The translations under genes were made by a program, and so were the position numbers. Source: an uncultured Hyphomicrobiales bacterium (GTDB taxonomy: Bacteria; Pseudomonadota; Alphaproteobacteria; Rhizobiales; Aestuariivirgaceae). From it: 14,304 bases of DNA. The stretch is taken from the NCBI GenBank assembly GCA_903930095.1, contig CAIYXE010000389.1:1-14304 (forward strand), in the 5' to 3' direction. Shown in pieces: positions 1 to 6,825 of this stretch. The notes beneath the pieces are model-generated. The model did no database searches and was not told the DNA's origin. It worked only from the letters and a program-made list of their open reading frames with translations. Numbering within the stretch: position 1 is the first letter of the stretch; each line of letters opens with the position of its first letter.

Positions 1-713
1 ACTATTTCAGCGTCAACCGCGAGGGCACCGAAGCGCTTGCCGCGGCCGCGCTGCCAGCACGGGTGGGCCGCTTCGTCCACATCTCCTCGCTTGCCGCGCG
101 CGAACCGCAGCTGTCGCATTATGCCGCAAGCAAGAACGCGGCGGAGCAGGTGGTGGCGCGGCAGGATCTGGCACTCAACGCCGTGATCATCCGGCCGCCC
201 GCCGTCTACGGGCCGGGAGACCGCGGCACGCTGCCGCTGATCCGCGAACTGACGCGGCCGCTTGCCGCCATTCCCGGGCGGCGCGCGGCGCGCTTCTCCC
301 TGATCCATGCCCGCGATCTCGCCCGTATCATTGCTGCGGCAATCGAGGGTACAGAGCAGGGCATTCACGAGGTGAGCGATGGGAGGCCGGGCGGCTATGG
401 CTGGGAGGATCTGATCGGCACCGCCAGCGCGTTCCGCGGCGCGCCCGTCCGTGCGCTCTTCCTGCCCCGCGCCGTTCCGGCGGCGGTGGCGGCGGGTGCT
501 GAAGCGCTGGCGCGGATCACCGGAAGGCCCGGCCTCGTGAACCGCGGCAAGGTCGCGGAGCTTTATCACCCTGACTGGGTGTGCCGGCAGGGCACGCTCG
601 GCCTTTCTGATCCGACCGGCTTCGAACAGGGCTTCGCGGAGACCGTGGCATGGTACCGCGAGGCCGGATGGTTGCCTCGCGGCGCTGCTGCCGATAGAAA
701 CCCGGCACACTGA
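1..713 (+). CDS. cerR: Extended SDR / NAD-dependent epimerase-like reductase, probable ceramide reductase (CerR type), 5' end missing
   Basis: The reading frame is open to the left edge of the window (first full codon at 3), so the N-terminal Rossmann GxxGxxG motif lies outside. Visible are an NxxGT-like stretch (VNREGTEAL, around 15-41), a strand with the catalytic Ser (FVHISSLAA), the catalytic pair YAASK about 40 residues into the visible part, and a 'RPPAVYGPGDRG' segment. All are typical of extended short-chain dehydrogenases. The family includes sugar epimerases and the bacterial ceramide reductase, which reduces the 3-keto group of the sphingoid base. The CerR assignment comes mainly from context: 5 to 11 bp separate it from an ACP gene followed directly by serine palmitoyltransferase, the order I recall for Caulobacter. 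In Caulobacter the reductase is reported to act in the periplasm. The missing N-terminus prevents a check for an export signal. Membership of the SDR family is near certain; the substrate is inferred. Confidence 0.75.
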   Translation, partial: YFSVNREGTEALAAAALPARVGRFVHISSLAAREPQLSHYAASKNAAEQVVARQDLALNAVIIRPPAVYGPGDRGTLPLIRELTRPLAAIPGRRAARFSLIHARDLARIIAAAIEGTEQGIHEVSDGRPGGYGWEDLIGTASAFRGAPVRALFLPRAVPAAVAAGAEALARITGRPGLVNRGKVAELYHPDWVCRQGTLGLSDPTGFEQGFAETVAWYREAGWLPRGAAADRNPAH

Positions 714-717
714 AGGA
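713..717 (+). promoter_or_regulatory. Ribosome binding site that decides the ACP start
   Basis: AAGGA overlaps the stop codon of the reductase gene. Three ATG codons follow in a row (719, 722, 725). The spacer is 1, 4 and 7 nt respectively, so the third ATG at 725 is the best-placed start. The layout also suggests translational coupling with the gene before it. Confidence 0.55.
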
Positions 718-724
718 CATGATG

Positions 725-964
725 ATGACCGATACCGAGGACCGGATCTGCAAGCTGCTCGAACCGTTCAACACGAACGGCACGGTGCTTTCGGCTTCGA
801 CCGACATCTCGACCGACCTCAACATCGATTCCGTCACGGTGATGGATTTCGTGATGGAGGTCGAAGACCATTTCGACATCGAGATTCCGCTGAACGTGCT
901 GTCCGAGACGCGCACCGTCGCGGATCTTGCAAATGTCGTCGACGCCCGCGTGAAGAAGGACTGA
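725..964 (+). CDS. Dedicated acyl carrier protein of the sphingolipid operon
   Basis: A small acidic protein of 79 residues (81 if translation starts at 719). It has the four-helix ACP pattern and the phosphopantetheine attachment motif 'LNIDSVTVMDF', with the modified Ser at about residue 36. The usual motif is DSL; here it is DSV, which is common in specialised ACPs. Helix II/III carries the expected acidic run (EVEDHFDIEIP). It probably presents a fatty acyl thioester to serine palmitoyltransferase, or to the N-acyltransferase, in the cytoplasm. In Caulobacter an ACP encoded next to spt is needed for ceramide formation. It lies between the reductase gene and spt, with 3 bp to the spt start, so all three are surely cotranscribed. 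No acyl-ACP synthetase is present in the window; one may lie upstream. ACP identity is very secure; the partner assignment is inferred from position. Confidence 0.92.
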   Translation: MTDTEDRICKLLEPFNTNGTVLSASTDISTDLNIDSVTVMDFVMEVEDHFDIEIPLNVLSETRTVADLANVVDARVKKD

Positions 965-967
965 GAC

Positions 968-2179
968 ATGGACCTGCTGATGAAGCTCAAAGGCATCGCC
1001 GAGCGCCACACGCGGATGAGGTCGCTGGGGGTCGATGCCATCGGTGTGACCAACGAGAGGATGCTCTCGCCCACCCGCGCCATCATCGACGGCCGCGAGA
1101 CGATCCTCGCCGGCACCAACAACTACATGGGCATCACCTTCGATGCCGAGTGCATCGCGGCGGGCAAGAAGGCGCTGGATGAATTCGGCACCGGCACGAC
1201 CGGCTCGCGCATCGCCAACGGGTCCTTCGCGCTCCATGACGACCTCGAGCGCGAATTCGCGCGCTTCCTCGACCGCCGGCACTGCATCGTCTTCACCACG
1301 GGCTACCAGGCGACTCTCGGCATGATGTCGGGCCTGGCGGGCCCGCGCGACACGATCTATCTCGACGCCGACTCGCACAGCTCGATCTATGACGGCTGCA
1401 CGCTTTCAGGCGCAAAGCTGGTGCGCTTCCGCCATAATGACGCGGCCGACCTCGACAAGCGCCTGTCACGCGGGGAGCAGGACGAGGGCGGCGGCAAGCT
1501 CGTCGTGCTGGAAGGCATCTACTCCATGCTGGGCGACAGGGCGCCGCTCGCCGATTTCATCGAGGTGAAGAAGAAGCACGGCTTCCAGCTGCTCGTCGAC
1601 GAGGCGCATTCCTTCGGCGTGCTGGGCCCCAATGGCCGCGGCCTTGCAGATGAAGCGGGCCTCGAGAAGGAGGTGGACTTCATCGTCGGCACCTTCTCGA
1701 AGAGTGTTGGCGCCATCGGCGGCTTCGGGGCGGGGGACCATCCCTACTTCGAGTATCTCCGCTATGCCATGCGGCCCTATATGTTCACGGCGTCCTCTTC
1801 CCCGGCTTCGGTTGCAACCTCGCTCGCCGCGATCCGCAAGCTGGCCGCCGAGCCCCAGCGCCGGACCCGGCTGATGGAGAATTCGGCCCGCCTGTTCCAC
1901 GGTTTCAAGGCGCTGGGCCTCGACCTCGGCTGCGACGTGGTGAGCCCCGTCGTCGCGGTGCGCTGCCCGGACGAGCCATCCACCATCGCGATGTGGGATG
2001 CGTTGCTGAAGGCGGGCGTCTACGTCAACATCGCGCTGCCACCGGGCACGCCCAACAAGCTGTGCCTGCTGCGCTGCTCGGTCTCGGCCGCCCACAGCGA
2101 GGCGGAGATTGACCGGGTCATCGAACTCTTCGGCGCGGTCGTCGCCCATGGTCATGGCAGGAAGGTCGCGAACGGCTAG
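968..2179 (+). CDS. spt: Serine palmitoyltransferase (PLP-dependent alpha-oxoamine synthase)
   Basis: 403 residues, the usual size for soluble bacterial Spt and its relatives KBL and BioF. It condenses L-serine with a fatty acyl thioester to give 3-ketosphinganine, the first committed step of sphingolipid synthesis. Fold-type I PLP landmarks are all present: the cofactor-stacking His in 'DADSHSSIYDG' (H137), 'LVDEAHSFGVLGPNGRG' with D211 and H214, and the Schiff-base lysine K245 in 'GTFSKSVGAIGG'. The glycine-rich 'GTGTTGSRIANGS' is also typical of the family. AAGGA at 956-960 stands 7 nt before the ATG. The adjacent ACP and SDR reductase favour Spt over 2-amino-3-ketobutyrate ligase (normally next to threonine dehydrogenase) or BioF (biotin operon). 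It converges on a lipid-kinase operon 219 bp downstream. Confidence 0.88.
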   Translation: MDLLMKLKGIAERHTRMRSLGVDAIGVTNERMLSPTRAIIDGRETILAGTNNYMGITFDAECIAAGKKALDEFGTGTTGSRIANGSFALHDDLEREFARFLDRRHCIVFTTGYQATLGMMSGLAGPRDTIYLDADSHSSIYDGCTLSGAKLVRFRHNDAADLDKRLSRGEQDEGGGKLVVLEGIYSMLGDRAPLADFIEVKKKHGFQLLVDEAHSFGVLGPNGRGLADEAGLEKEVDFIVGTFSKSVGAIGGFGAGDHPYFEYLRYAMRPYMFTASSSPASVATSLAAIRKLAAEPQRRTRLMENSARLFHGFKALGLDLGCDVVSPVVAVRCPDEPSTIAMWDALLKAGVYVNIALPPGTPNKLCLLRCSVSAAHSEAEIDRVIELFGAVVAHGHGRKVANG

Positions 2180-2205
2180 CGCGGCGTGCGGCCAACTTGC
2201 CCAGT

Positions 2206-2264
2206 GTCCTCTCCCGCAACGCGGGAGAGGAAGGGGACCCAACGAAGTTGGGGGAGGTGAGGGA
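2206..2264 (+). repeat. Double-hairpin intergenic repeat (REP-like)
   Basis: A perfect 10-bp stem, CCTCTCCCGC / GCGGGAGAGG (2208-2217 with 2221-2230, loop AAC), is followed by a 6-bp stem CCCAAC / GTTGGG (2238-2243 with 2247-2252, loop GAA) and a purine-rich GGGGAGGTGAGGGA tail. Elements with this pattern recur in many alphaproteobacterial genomes, as far as I recall. It lies 26 bp after the spt stop, where it could also end or stabilise transcripts from both converging operons. There is no T-run, so it is not a classic intrinsic terminator. Confidence 0.65.
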
Positions 2265-2286
2265 ACACGGGTCAGATCAATTCCTT

Positions 2287-2336
2287 GAGCATGATCTTGT
2301 CGCAAAAGTGGTTTCCACTTTTGCGGACCATGCTCT
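2287..2336 (+). repeat. 50-bp rhizobial-type palindromic repeat, copy 1
   Basis: An 11-bp perfect inner stem, CGCAAAAGTGG / CCACTTTTGCG (2301-2311 with 2315-2325, loop TTT), and an outer 7-bp stem GAGCATG / CATGCTC (2287-2293 with 2329-2335) form a long hairpin in the gap between spt and the lipid kinase gene. A second copy in opposite orientation lies at 6699-6748 (45 of 50 positions identical by hand alignment). The sequence resembles a dispersed intergenic palindrome that I recall as common in Rhizobiales. Confidence 0.8.
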
Positions 2337-2398
2337 CGCCTTCACAAACAATCGAGGTGGTCACCAGCTGCGCAAGCTATTGAGTCTGGAGGCAGGCG

Positions 2399-3379
2399 CT
2401 AGGCCCGCACGAAGGTGAGCAGCGGACCCGTCTCCAGCCGCAGTGGTTCATCCGTGGGCGGAGGAAAGAACTCGCCGTCGATCACGAACATCACCTTGGA
2501 TGTCACTTCCAGTTGATCCGCGCAGAAACTCACCGACCCGGGTGGAGGCGTGCGGCCCTCGCCGCCATACATGACGGGCAGCATCCAGCGGGCCACCGAG
2601 GGGACGGGATAGGGAAACACCGTGGTGCGGATCGGCGCCGTCTTGCCGCCCCAGAACGGCCTGGTGTTGAGCACCAGCTTGTCGAGCGTTGTCGACATCT
2701 GGAGAAGCTGCGGGCCTTCCGTATAGATCCGGCCCTTTGCCCGGACCGAGATCGGATAGGGCCGGTCGAAGCGGCTCGTGTCGTCGGGATCGGGTGCTGA
2801 GAACAGGTATTTGCGCAGCGCCGTGGCCAGCGTTCCGGCCACCGCCCATTGCCCTTTCACACCCTTGTCGTTGAAGGCTTGCTGGCAATAGCGCGTGGCC
2901 ACCGCCACAGCACCCGTGCCCACGAACATGCCATGGCGCACCTGCCCGTCACCGGGGTTGGCGCAGCGGATGGTGTGGCGCGTCAGAACGTCATGCGCCG
3001 CGAGGCTTCTGAGGAAGGCTGCCTGGCGCTCGATCACATGGCTTCCAAAGCCGATGTCGTTGGCGCTCAGATTGGTTGTGCCATGCGGGAGAAGCGTGAA
3101 CCGGGGAGGGGAGGGAAAAATGCCGTGCTCGGCGACAAGGGTGAGGATTTCCTGGATCGTGCCGTCGCCTGAGCTGATGAAGAGATCGCTCACCCCCTCT
3201 GCCGCCATCTCCCGCATGAAGCCTTCCAGCTGTCCGAAGCGCTCCAGGATGCGGATGAGGATTCCCGTGCTGCCGGCCAGGCTTGCCGCCAGCGCCAGCC
3301 CCTTGCCGCTGCCCTTGCCGGCGCTCGGGTTGACGATCAGCCCGGCGCGTCTCGCGGGCTGCCCGCTGACCTGCACCAT
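2399..3379 (-). CDS. Lipid kinase of the diacylglycerol/sphingosine kinase (DAGKc) family, candidate ceramide kinase
   Basis: 326 residues. DAGKc landmarks in order: nucleotide-loop 'LIVNPSAGKGSG' (residues 14-25), the catalytic-loop signature SGDGT (70-74; GGDGT in most relatives) and 'LPHGTTNLSAND' (97-108; usually PxGTxND). A C-terminal 'VIDGEFF' carries the conserved Asp-Gly-Glu. The family phosphorylates lipid alcohols such as diacylglycerol, sphingosine or ceramide at the cytoplasmic face of the inner membrane. Caulobacter has a ceramide kinase (CpgB) of this family encoded close to spt, and here the gene faces spt across 219 bp. Ceramide kinase is therefore the best guess, with diacylglycerol or undecaprenol kinase as alternatives. 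It starts 3 bp after the lptG stop, so it is cotranscribed and probably coupled to lptG. The family call is secure; the substrate is inferred. Confidence 0.8.
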   Translation of the reverse strand: MVQVSGQPARRAGLIVNPSAGKGSGKGLALAASLAGSTGILIRILERFGQLEGFMREMAAEGVSDLFISSGDGTIQEILTLVAEHGIFPSPPRFTLLPHGTTNLSANDIGFGSHVIERQAAFLRSLAAHDVLTRHTIRCANPGDGQVRHGMFVGTGAVAVATRYCQQAFNDKGVKGQWAVAGTLATALRKYLFSAPDPDDTSRFDRPYPISVRAKGRIYTEGPQLLQMSTTLDKLVLNTRPFWGGKTAPIRTTVFPYPVPSVARWMLPVMYGGEGRTPPPGSVSFCADQLEVTSKVMFVIDGEFFPPPTDEPLRLETGPLLTFVRA

Positions 3380-3382
3380 GGT

Positions 3383-4459
3383 TCAGACCGTCTCCGCCCT
3401 GAGGGTGAGCACCGCAGCCAGCGAGCCGAAGACCGCGAGCGGGAACCACGCCGCAAGCCATGGCGTTACGAAACCAAGCTCGCCCATGGTGAGGGAAATG
3501 CCGTCGACGATGAAGAACAGGAAGCCCATGCCCACGCCCGCCGCGAACAGCACGCCAAGCCCGCCGCCGCGGCGGAACCTGGTGGCCAGCGGAAGGCACA
3601 GCGCCATCATGAGGAGGCCGGAAAAGAACAGCGACACGCGCTTGTGCGCCCATGTCTCGTAAACCCAGACCGGCCTGATCCCGAAGCCCTGGTTCTCGAT
3701 GAAATAGGAGAGCTCGGCGAGCGACATGTCTTCCGGGGCGCCGGAGCGCGCACCGGCCTGGGCTGGCTTCATGGCCCCCGAATAGACCAGCGTCTCCAGC
3801 CGCGACGGCTGGAGATTGTCGCGGTAGTAGACGAGCACGCCGGAGAGCGTCCAGCGGCCGCCCGAAAGCTCCGCCTGGGCGGCGTAGATCTGTTCGCGCA
3901 GTAGGCCGTTGCCGTCACGCCGGAAGATGATCACGTCCTCGAGCCTGGTCGAGTCGGCATTGGCGGAGCCGGCGCGCAGGATGTCAGGGCCGGCGCGCAT
4001 CCAGATCGGGTCCTTCTCGCCCACCTTCAGCTTGTCGGCCCCGTAATCGCCGATTCCCCAGTCGCGCAGTTGCGGCGTCGTGGCGGGAATGGCGGAGTCG
4101 GACAGCACGAACTGCAGTCCCCCGGCCACGAAGGCCAGCGGCAACAGCATGAGCAGCAGGCGGATCGGCGACAGGCCCGCCGCCCAGATTGCCACCATCT
4201 CGTTGCGATAGCTGAGCTCGGTCAGCGACAGCAGCATGGCGAGCAGCATGCTGATGCCCATGTAGTTCGAGACGACGGACGGCGCGCGGTGCAGCATGTA
4301 GTCGATCAGGATCCAGGGCTCTCCCGGGCGCAGCGCCTGCACGTCCTTGGCGTTGGCCAGAAGGTCGAGCGAGAGCACGAAGAAGGAGATGCCGAGAAGG
4401 ATCGCGACATAGCGGGTCGCGACCATGCGGATGAGCATCCAGCCGATGATCTTCATCAT
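3383..4459 (-). CDS. lptG: LptG-family permease subunit (YjgP/YjgQ)
   Basis: 358 residues if begun at the ATG at 4459-4457, which overlaps the lptF TGA as ATGA. The frame stays open farther upstream inside lptF, but that extension is Arg/Ala/Pro-rich and not LptG-like. Layout: one N-terminal membrane helix (about 12-35), two more (about 65-82 and 97-118, with the connecting 'RNEMVAIWAAGLSPIRLL'), a periplasmic beta-jellyroll of roughly 160 residues, and three C-terminal helices (about 280-350). LptF and LptG with the LptB ATPase drive lipopolysaccharide out of the inner membrane. The reader should note that neighbours are sphingolipid-type genes, not lptD-surA-pdxA-ksgA, so this may be a paralogue for another lipid. 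Family identity is strong; cargo is open. Confidence 0.87.
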   Translation of the reverse strand: MMKIIGWMLIRMVATRYVAILLGISFFVLSLDLLANAKDVQALRPGEPWILIDYMLHRAPSVVSNYMGISMLLAMLLSLTELSYRNEMVAIWAAGLSPIRLLLMLLPLAFVAGGLQFVLSDSAIPATTPQLRDWGIGDYGADKLKVGEKDPIWMRAGPDILRAGSANADSTRLEDVIIFRRDGNGLLREQIYAAQAELSGGRWTLSGVLVYYRDNLQPSRLETLVYSGAMKPAQAGARSGAPEDMSLAELSYFIENQGFGIRPVWVYETWAHKRVSLFFSGLLMMALCLPLATRFRRGGGLGVLFAAGVGMGFLFFIVDGISLTMGELGFVTPWLAAWFPLAVFGSLAAVLTLRAETV

Positions 4460-5673
4460 TGTGCCGCACTCCAGCCTGAACGGCGCAGCAGCGCGTGGCG
4501 CAGGCCTGACACGGCATCCCCCGCGCGGTCGATGAAGCTGCTCACCACATCGTTGCGCAGGGTGAAACAGGTTGCGGCGTAGCGCCATCCGGCAAAGAGC
4601 GTCAGCAGCAGCCAGGGCAGCCACATGCTGACATAGGGCGACACGATGCCGTTGTTGGAGGCGGAGGCGCCCTTGTGGATGATCTCATTGTAGAGAACGA
4701 TCAGCACCAGCGCGACACCGGTGCGGAAACCCCGCGAGCTGCGCCGGGAGCCCACCGCGAAGGGAATGGCCAGGAACGGCAGGATCAGGATGCTGGCCGC
4801 GGTGACGAGCCGTTCGTGCAGCTCTGAGGATACCTCCTCGCGGCTGGCCTTGGGGGGTGGCTTGTCGAGTGCTGCGAACAGTTCCGGAAGTGTGAGCTCG
4901 CGCTCGTCCTCGCCGCGCGGGCGGAAGATGTCCTTGGAGAGGCGGCCGAGCGGCGTATCGGCGATTGCGAACTCCGTCGTCTCGCCCACGGCTGGCGTGG
5001 GCGAGGTGACCGCCGGCCGCTCCTTGAAGGATAAGCGGTGCCCGTCGGCGAGTTGCAGCGTGGGCCGCTGGCCTGCGGCATTTTCAAGCAAGGCGCCGCG
5101 CGCCGCCGTCACCGTCTCGGAGCCTTCCGCACCCTTGTCCTGGAAGATGAAGGCGTGCTCGAAGGCGTTCTTTCCGCGGTCCAGCCGGTCGATGATGAAG
5201 GTGCGTTCGCCCGCCTGCATGAAGACGCCTTCCTCCGCCAGATAGAACACGTCGATATTCTGCACGTCGAACACCACGGAACGGTAGGCATAGCGGGCAT
5301 GCGGCTGCACCCAGCCTATGATGAGCAGTGAGAGCGCCGCGAGCAGGGCGCCCAGCACGATCACCGGGCGTGCCATCCGGTTGAGGCCGATGCCGGAGGC
5401 CATGAAGGCGTCCGTCTCGGAATTGGCGGACATCTTGCCGAAACCCAGCAGGAGCCCGAGGAACAGTGCTGCGGGAAGGGCGGTGCCGAGATAGTGCGGC
5501 ACCAGGTAGGCCAGCATCTCGAACACGGCGGTGAAGGAATTCTTCTTGCCCAGCGTCGCGTCCAGGAGGCGGACCATGCGGTCGGCCAGCAGCATGAGAA
5601 GGCCGATCACCAGCGCGCCCGCCAGCGGCAGCGAGACCTGCTTCAGCACATGCCTGTCGATGATGGGGAGCAA
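4456..5673 (-). CDS. lptF: LptF-family permease subunit (YjgP/YjgQ)
   Basis: 405 residues with the LptF pattern: an N-terminal helix after 'IIDRHVLKQ' (about 14-32), two helices around the family's conserved 'GKMSANSETDAFMASGI' segment, a periplasmic jellyroll from about 125 to 290, then three helices from about 295 to 370. The start is TTG at 5673: an in-frame stop lies only two codons upstream (5680-5682) and GAAGG stands about 10 nt before it. The last 30 or so residues form an Arg-rich cytoplasmic tail longer than I expect in the family. LptF partners LptG to form the transmembrane part of the exporter; LptB, LptC and LptA homologues are not in the window. The stop overlaps the lptG start (ATGA). 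The gene follows the phosphoesterase after 61 bp, probably in one operon. Confidence 0.87.
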   Translation of the reverse strand: MLPIIDRHVLKQVSLPLAGALVIGLLMLLADRMVRLLDATLGKKNSFTAVFEMLAYLVPHYLGTALPAALFLGLLLGFGKMSANSETDAFMASGIGLNRMARPVIVLGALLAALSLLIIGWVQPHARYAYRSVVFDVQNIDVFYLAEEGVFMQAGERTFIIDRLDRGKNAFEHAFIFQDKGAEGSETVTAARGALLENAAGQRPTLQLADGHRLSFKERPAVTSPTPAVGETTEFAIADTPLGRLSKDIFRPRGEDERELTLPELFAALDKPPPKASREEVSSELHERLVTAASILILPFLAIPFAVGSRRSSRGFRTGVALVLIVLYNEIIHKGASASNNGIVSPYVSMWLPWLLLTLFAGWRYAATCFTLRNDVVSSFIDRAGDAVSGLRHALLRRSGWSAAQ

Positions 5674-5734
5674 CCGGACTCAGCCTTCGCGGAGGTGGGA
5701 ACGTGTCATTCCGGTAATCTAGCCCAGCCGGTGC

Positions 5735-6661
5735 TCAGGAAGAAAGGACGAATTCGGTCGAGTGGCCCACCTGCCGCGTGACCGGGTCGAAGCAGCGCAC
5801 GGTGACCTCCGTCAGCCATTTTCCGCCCTGGCGCTGGATCCTGTACAGGTTCCAGGCCGCCACCGGGTGGTGCGCGCTGCGGATCAGCGAGGCGGAGGGA
5901 ACGCCCACCACATGGACCGCGCCGAAGCGGGAGTTGAGGCTGTTCAGCATGTGCTCATGGTTGTGGCCGTGAAGGACGAGTTCCGCCCCCTGTGCCTCCA
6001 GCACCGCCCGCAGTGCCGTTGCATCAAGAAGCGCCTTGCGGGGCTTGGCGAGGCCGGGAAGCGGCGGATGATGGATCATCACCACCCGGGCATAGCCGCG
6101 TTCGCGCAGGTCGGAGAGAAGGAAGGCCAGCGATTCGATCTGCGTGGGGCCGAGCAGCCCCGCTGCCCGGTGCAGCGGTTGCGGCACCGCGGTCGAGACG
6201 CCGATCAGGGCCACGTTGCGGCGCAGCCGGACATAGGGAAAGGGTGCCGCGATCTGCGGGCCCGACTGGGCCAGCCCCACCTTCATGTCGCCCTGCATGT
6301 AAGGGGCAAGGTGCATGAGCCCATGCTTCCAGTCCATGCGCACATAGGTGTCGTGGTTGCCGGGCACGAAGCTGATCCAGTCCGGTTTGCCGAAGGCGTC
6401 GAGCCAGGCGCCGGCGGCTGTGAACTCGTCATGGGCGGCGACGTTCACGATGTCGCCCGTCAGCGCCACATGGTCGGGGGCTGCCGCCACAATGTCCGCC
6501 GCGATTGCCGCAGCCACCGCCGGCGAATGCGCCCGGTGCCGGTTGAGGCGCCAGTTGATTGCCCCGATCGTCCGCTTCAATGCGAAGTGGCGGCGGGCGG
6601 AGCCCGCGGGCAGGGGGCCGAGGTGCAGGTCGGAGAGATGGGCGAGACTGAATGCCGACAC
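5735..6661 (-). CDS. Calcineurin-like metallophosphoesterase
   Basis: 308 residues if begun at GTG 6661. All five metal-binding blocks are visible: 'HLSDLHLG' (D11, H13), GD (69-70, in 'ALTGDIVN'), GNHD (101-104), HH (197-198, in 'MIHHPPLPG') and 'HGHNHEH' (231-237). This is the binuclear-metal phosphoesterase fold shared by CpdA/Icc cAMP phosphodiesterases and by LpxH, the lipid A pathway enzyme. The sequence alone does not fix the substrate. No membrane segment is seen. The frame stays open up to a GTG at 6727, but that extension would be encoded by the palindromic repeat at 6699-6748, so the shorter start is preferred. Its position at the head of an lptF-lptG-lipid kinase operon suggests a phospholipid or lipid-phosphate substrate, which is inference. 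In rhizobia I recall such phosphoesterases next to DAGK-family kinases. Confidence 0.85.
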   Translation of the reverse strand: MSAFSLAHLSDLHLGPLPAGSARRHFALKRTIGAINWRLNRHRAHSPAVAAAIAADIVAAAPDHVALTGDIVNVAAHDEFTAAGAWLDAFGKPDWISFVPGNHDTYVRMDWKHGLMHLAPYMQGDMKVGLAQSGPQIAAPFPYVRLRRNVALIGVSTAVPQPLHRAAGLLGPTQIESLAFLLSDLRERGYARVVMIHHPPLPGLAKPRKALLDATALRAVLEAQGAELVLHGHNHEHMLNSLNSRFGAVHVVGVPSASLIRSAHHPVAAWNLYRIQRQGGKWLTEVTVRCFDPVTRQVGHSTEFVLSS

Positions 6662-6698
6662 GTGTTCCGCTGGCCGCTTTTGAGGGTTCCGAGCGTTT

Positions 6699-6748
6699 AG
6701 AGCATGATCCGCGAAAGTGGAAACCACTTTTGCGGCAGGATCATGCGC
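6699..6748 (-). repeat. 50-bp rhizobial-type palindromic repeat, copy 2 (inverted)
   Basis: Read on the - strand it matches copy 1 (2287-2336) at 45 of 50 positions. The inner stem AAAGTGG / CCACTTT (6714-6720 with 6724-6730, loop AAA) extends through a G.T pair, and the outer stem GCATGATCC / GGATCATGC (6702-6710 with 6738-6746) is perfect over 9 bp. Most differences from copy 1 are transitions. Confidence 0.8.
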
Positions 6749-6825
6749 GCGCGGGCACGGCCCCTTGGCGGGTCAGCCCTGCCGCTTCGACGTCCACCTC
6801 AGCCGAACGCCCGCCGCTCTGAAGG

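Larger units (their letters stand above)
2180..2398. other. Convergent intergenic region with two repeat elements
   Basis: The 219 bp between the convergent stop codons of spt and the lipid kinase gene hold the double-hairpin element and the 50-bp palindrome listed separately. I see no gene in it. The last 62 bp before the kinase stop show nothing recognisable. Either palindrome could fold in RNA from either side. Confidence 0.7.

Noticed and set aside
566..1378. - strand open frame of 270 codons across the reductase, ACP and Spt genes
   Set aside because: It crosses three real genes on the other strand and has no domain or ribosome site.
2208..2230. Intrinsic terminator after spt
   Set aside because: The stem is strong, but no T-run follows on either strand; it fits a dispersed repeat element better.
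4460..4624. 55-codon upstream extension of lptG
   Set aside because: Arg/Ala/Pro-rich, lies inside lptF, and the ATGA overlap start gives the normal LptG N-terminus.
5762..6700. + strand open frame of 312 codons opposite the phosphoesterase
   Set aside because: It is the mirror of a gene with five intact metal-binding motifs, has a composition typical of shadow frames and shows no recognisable domain.
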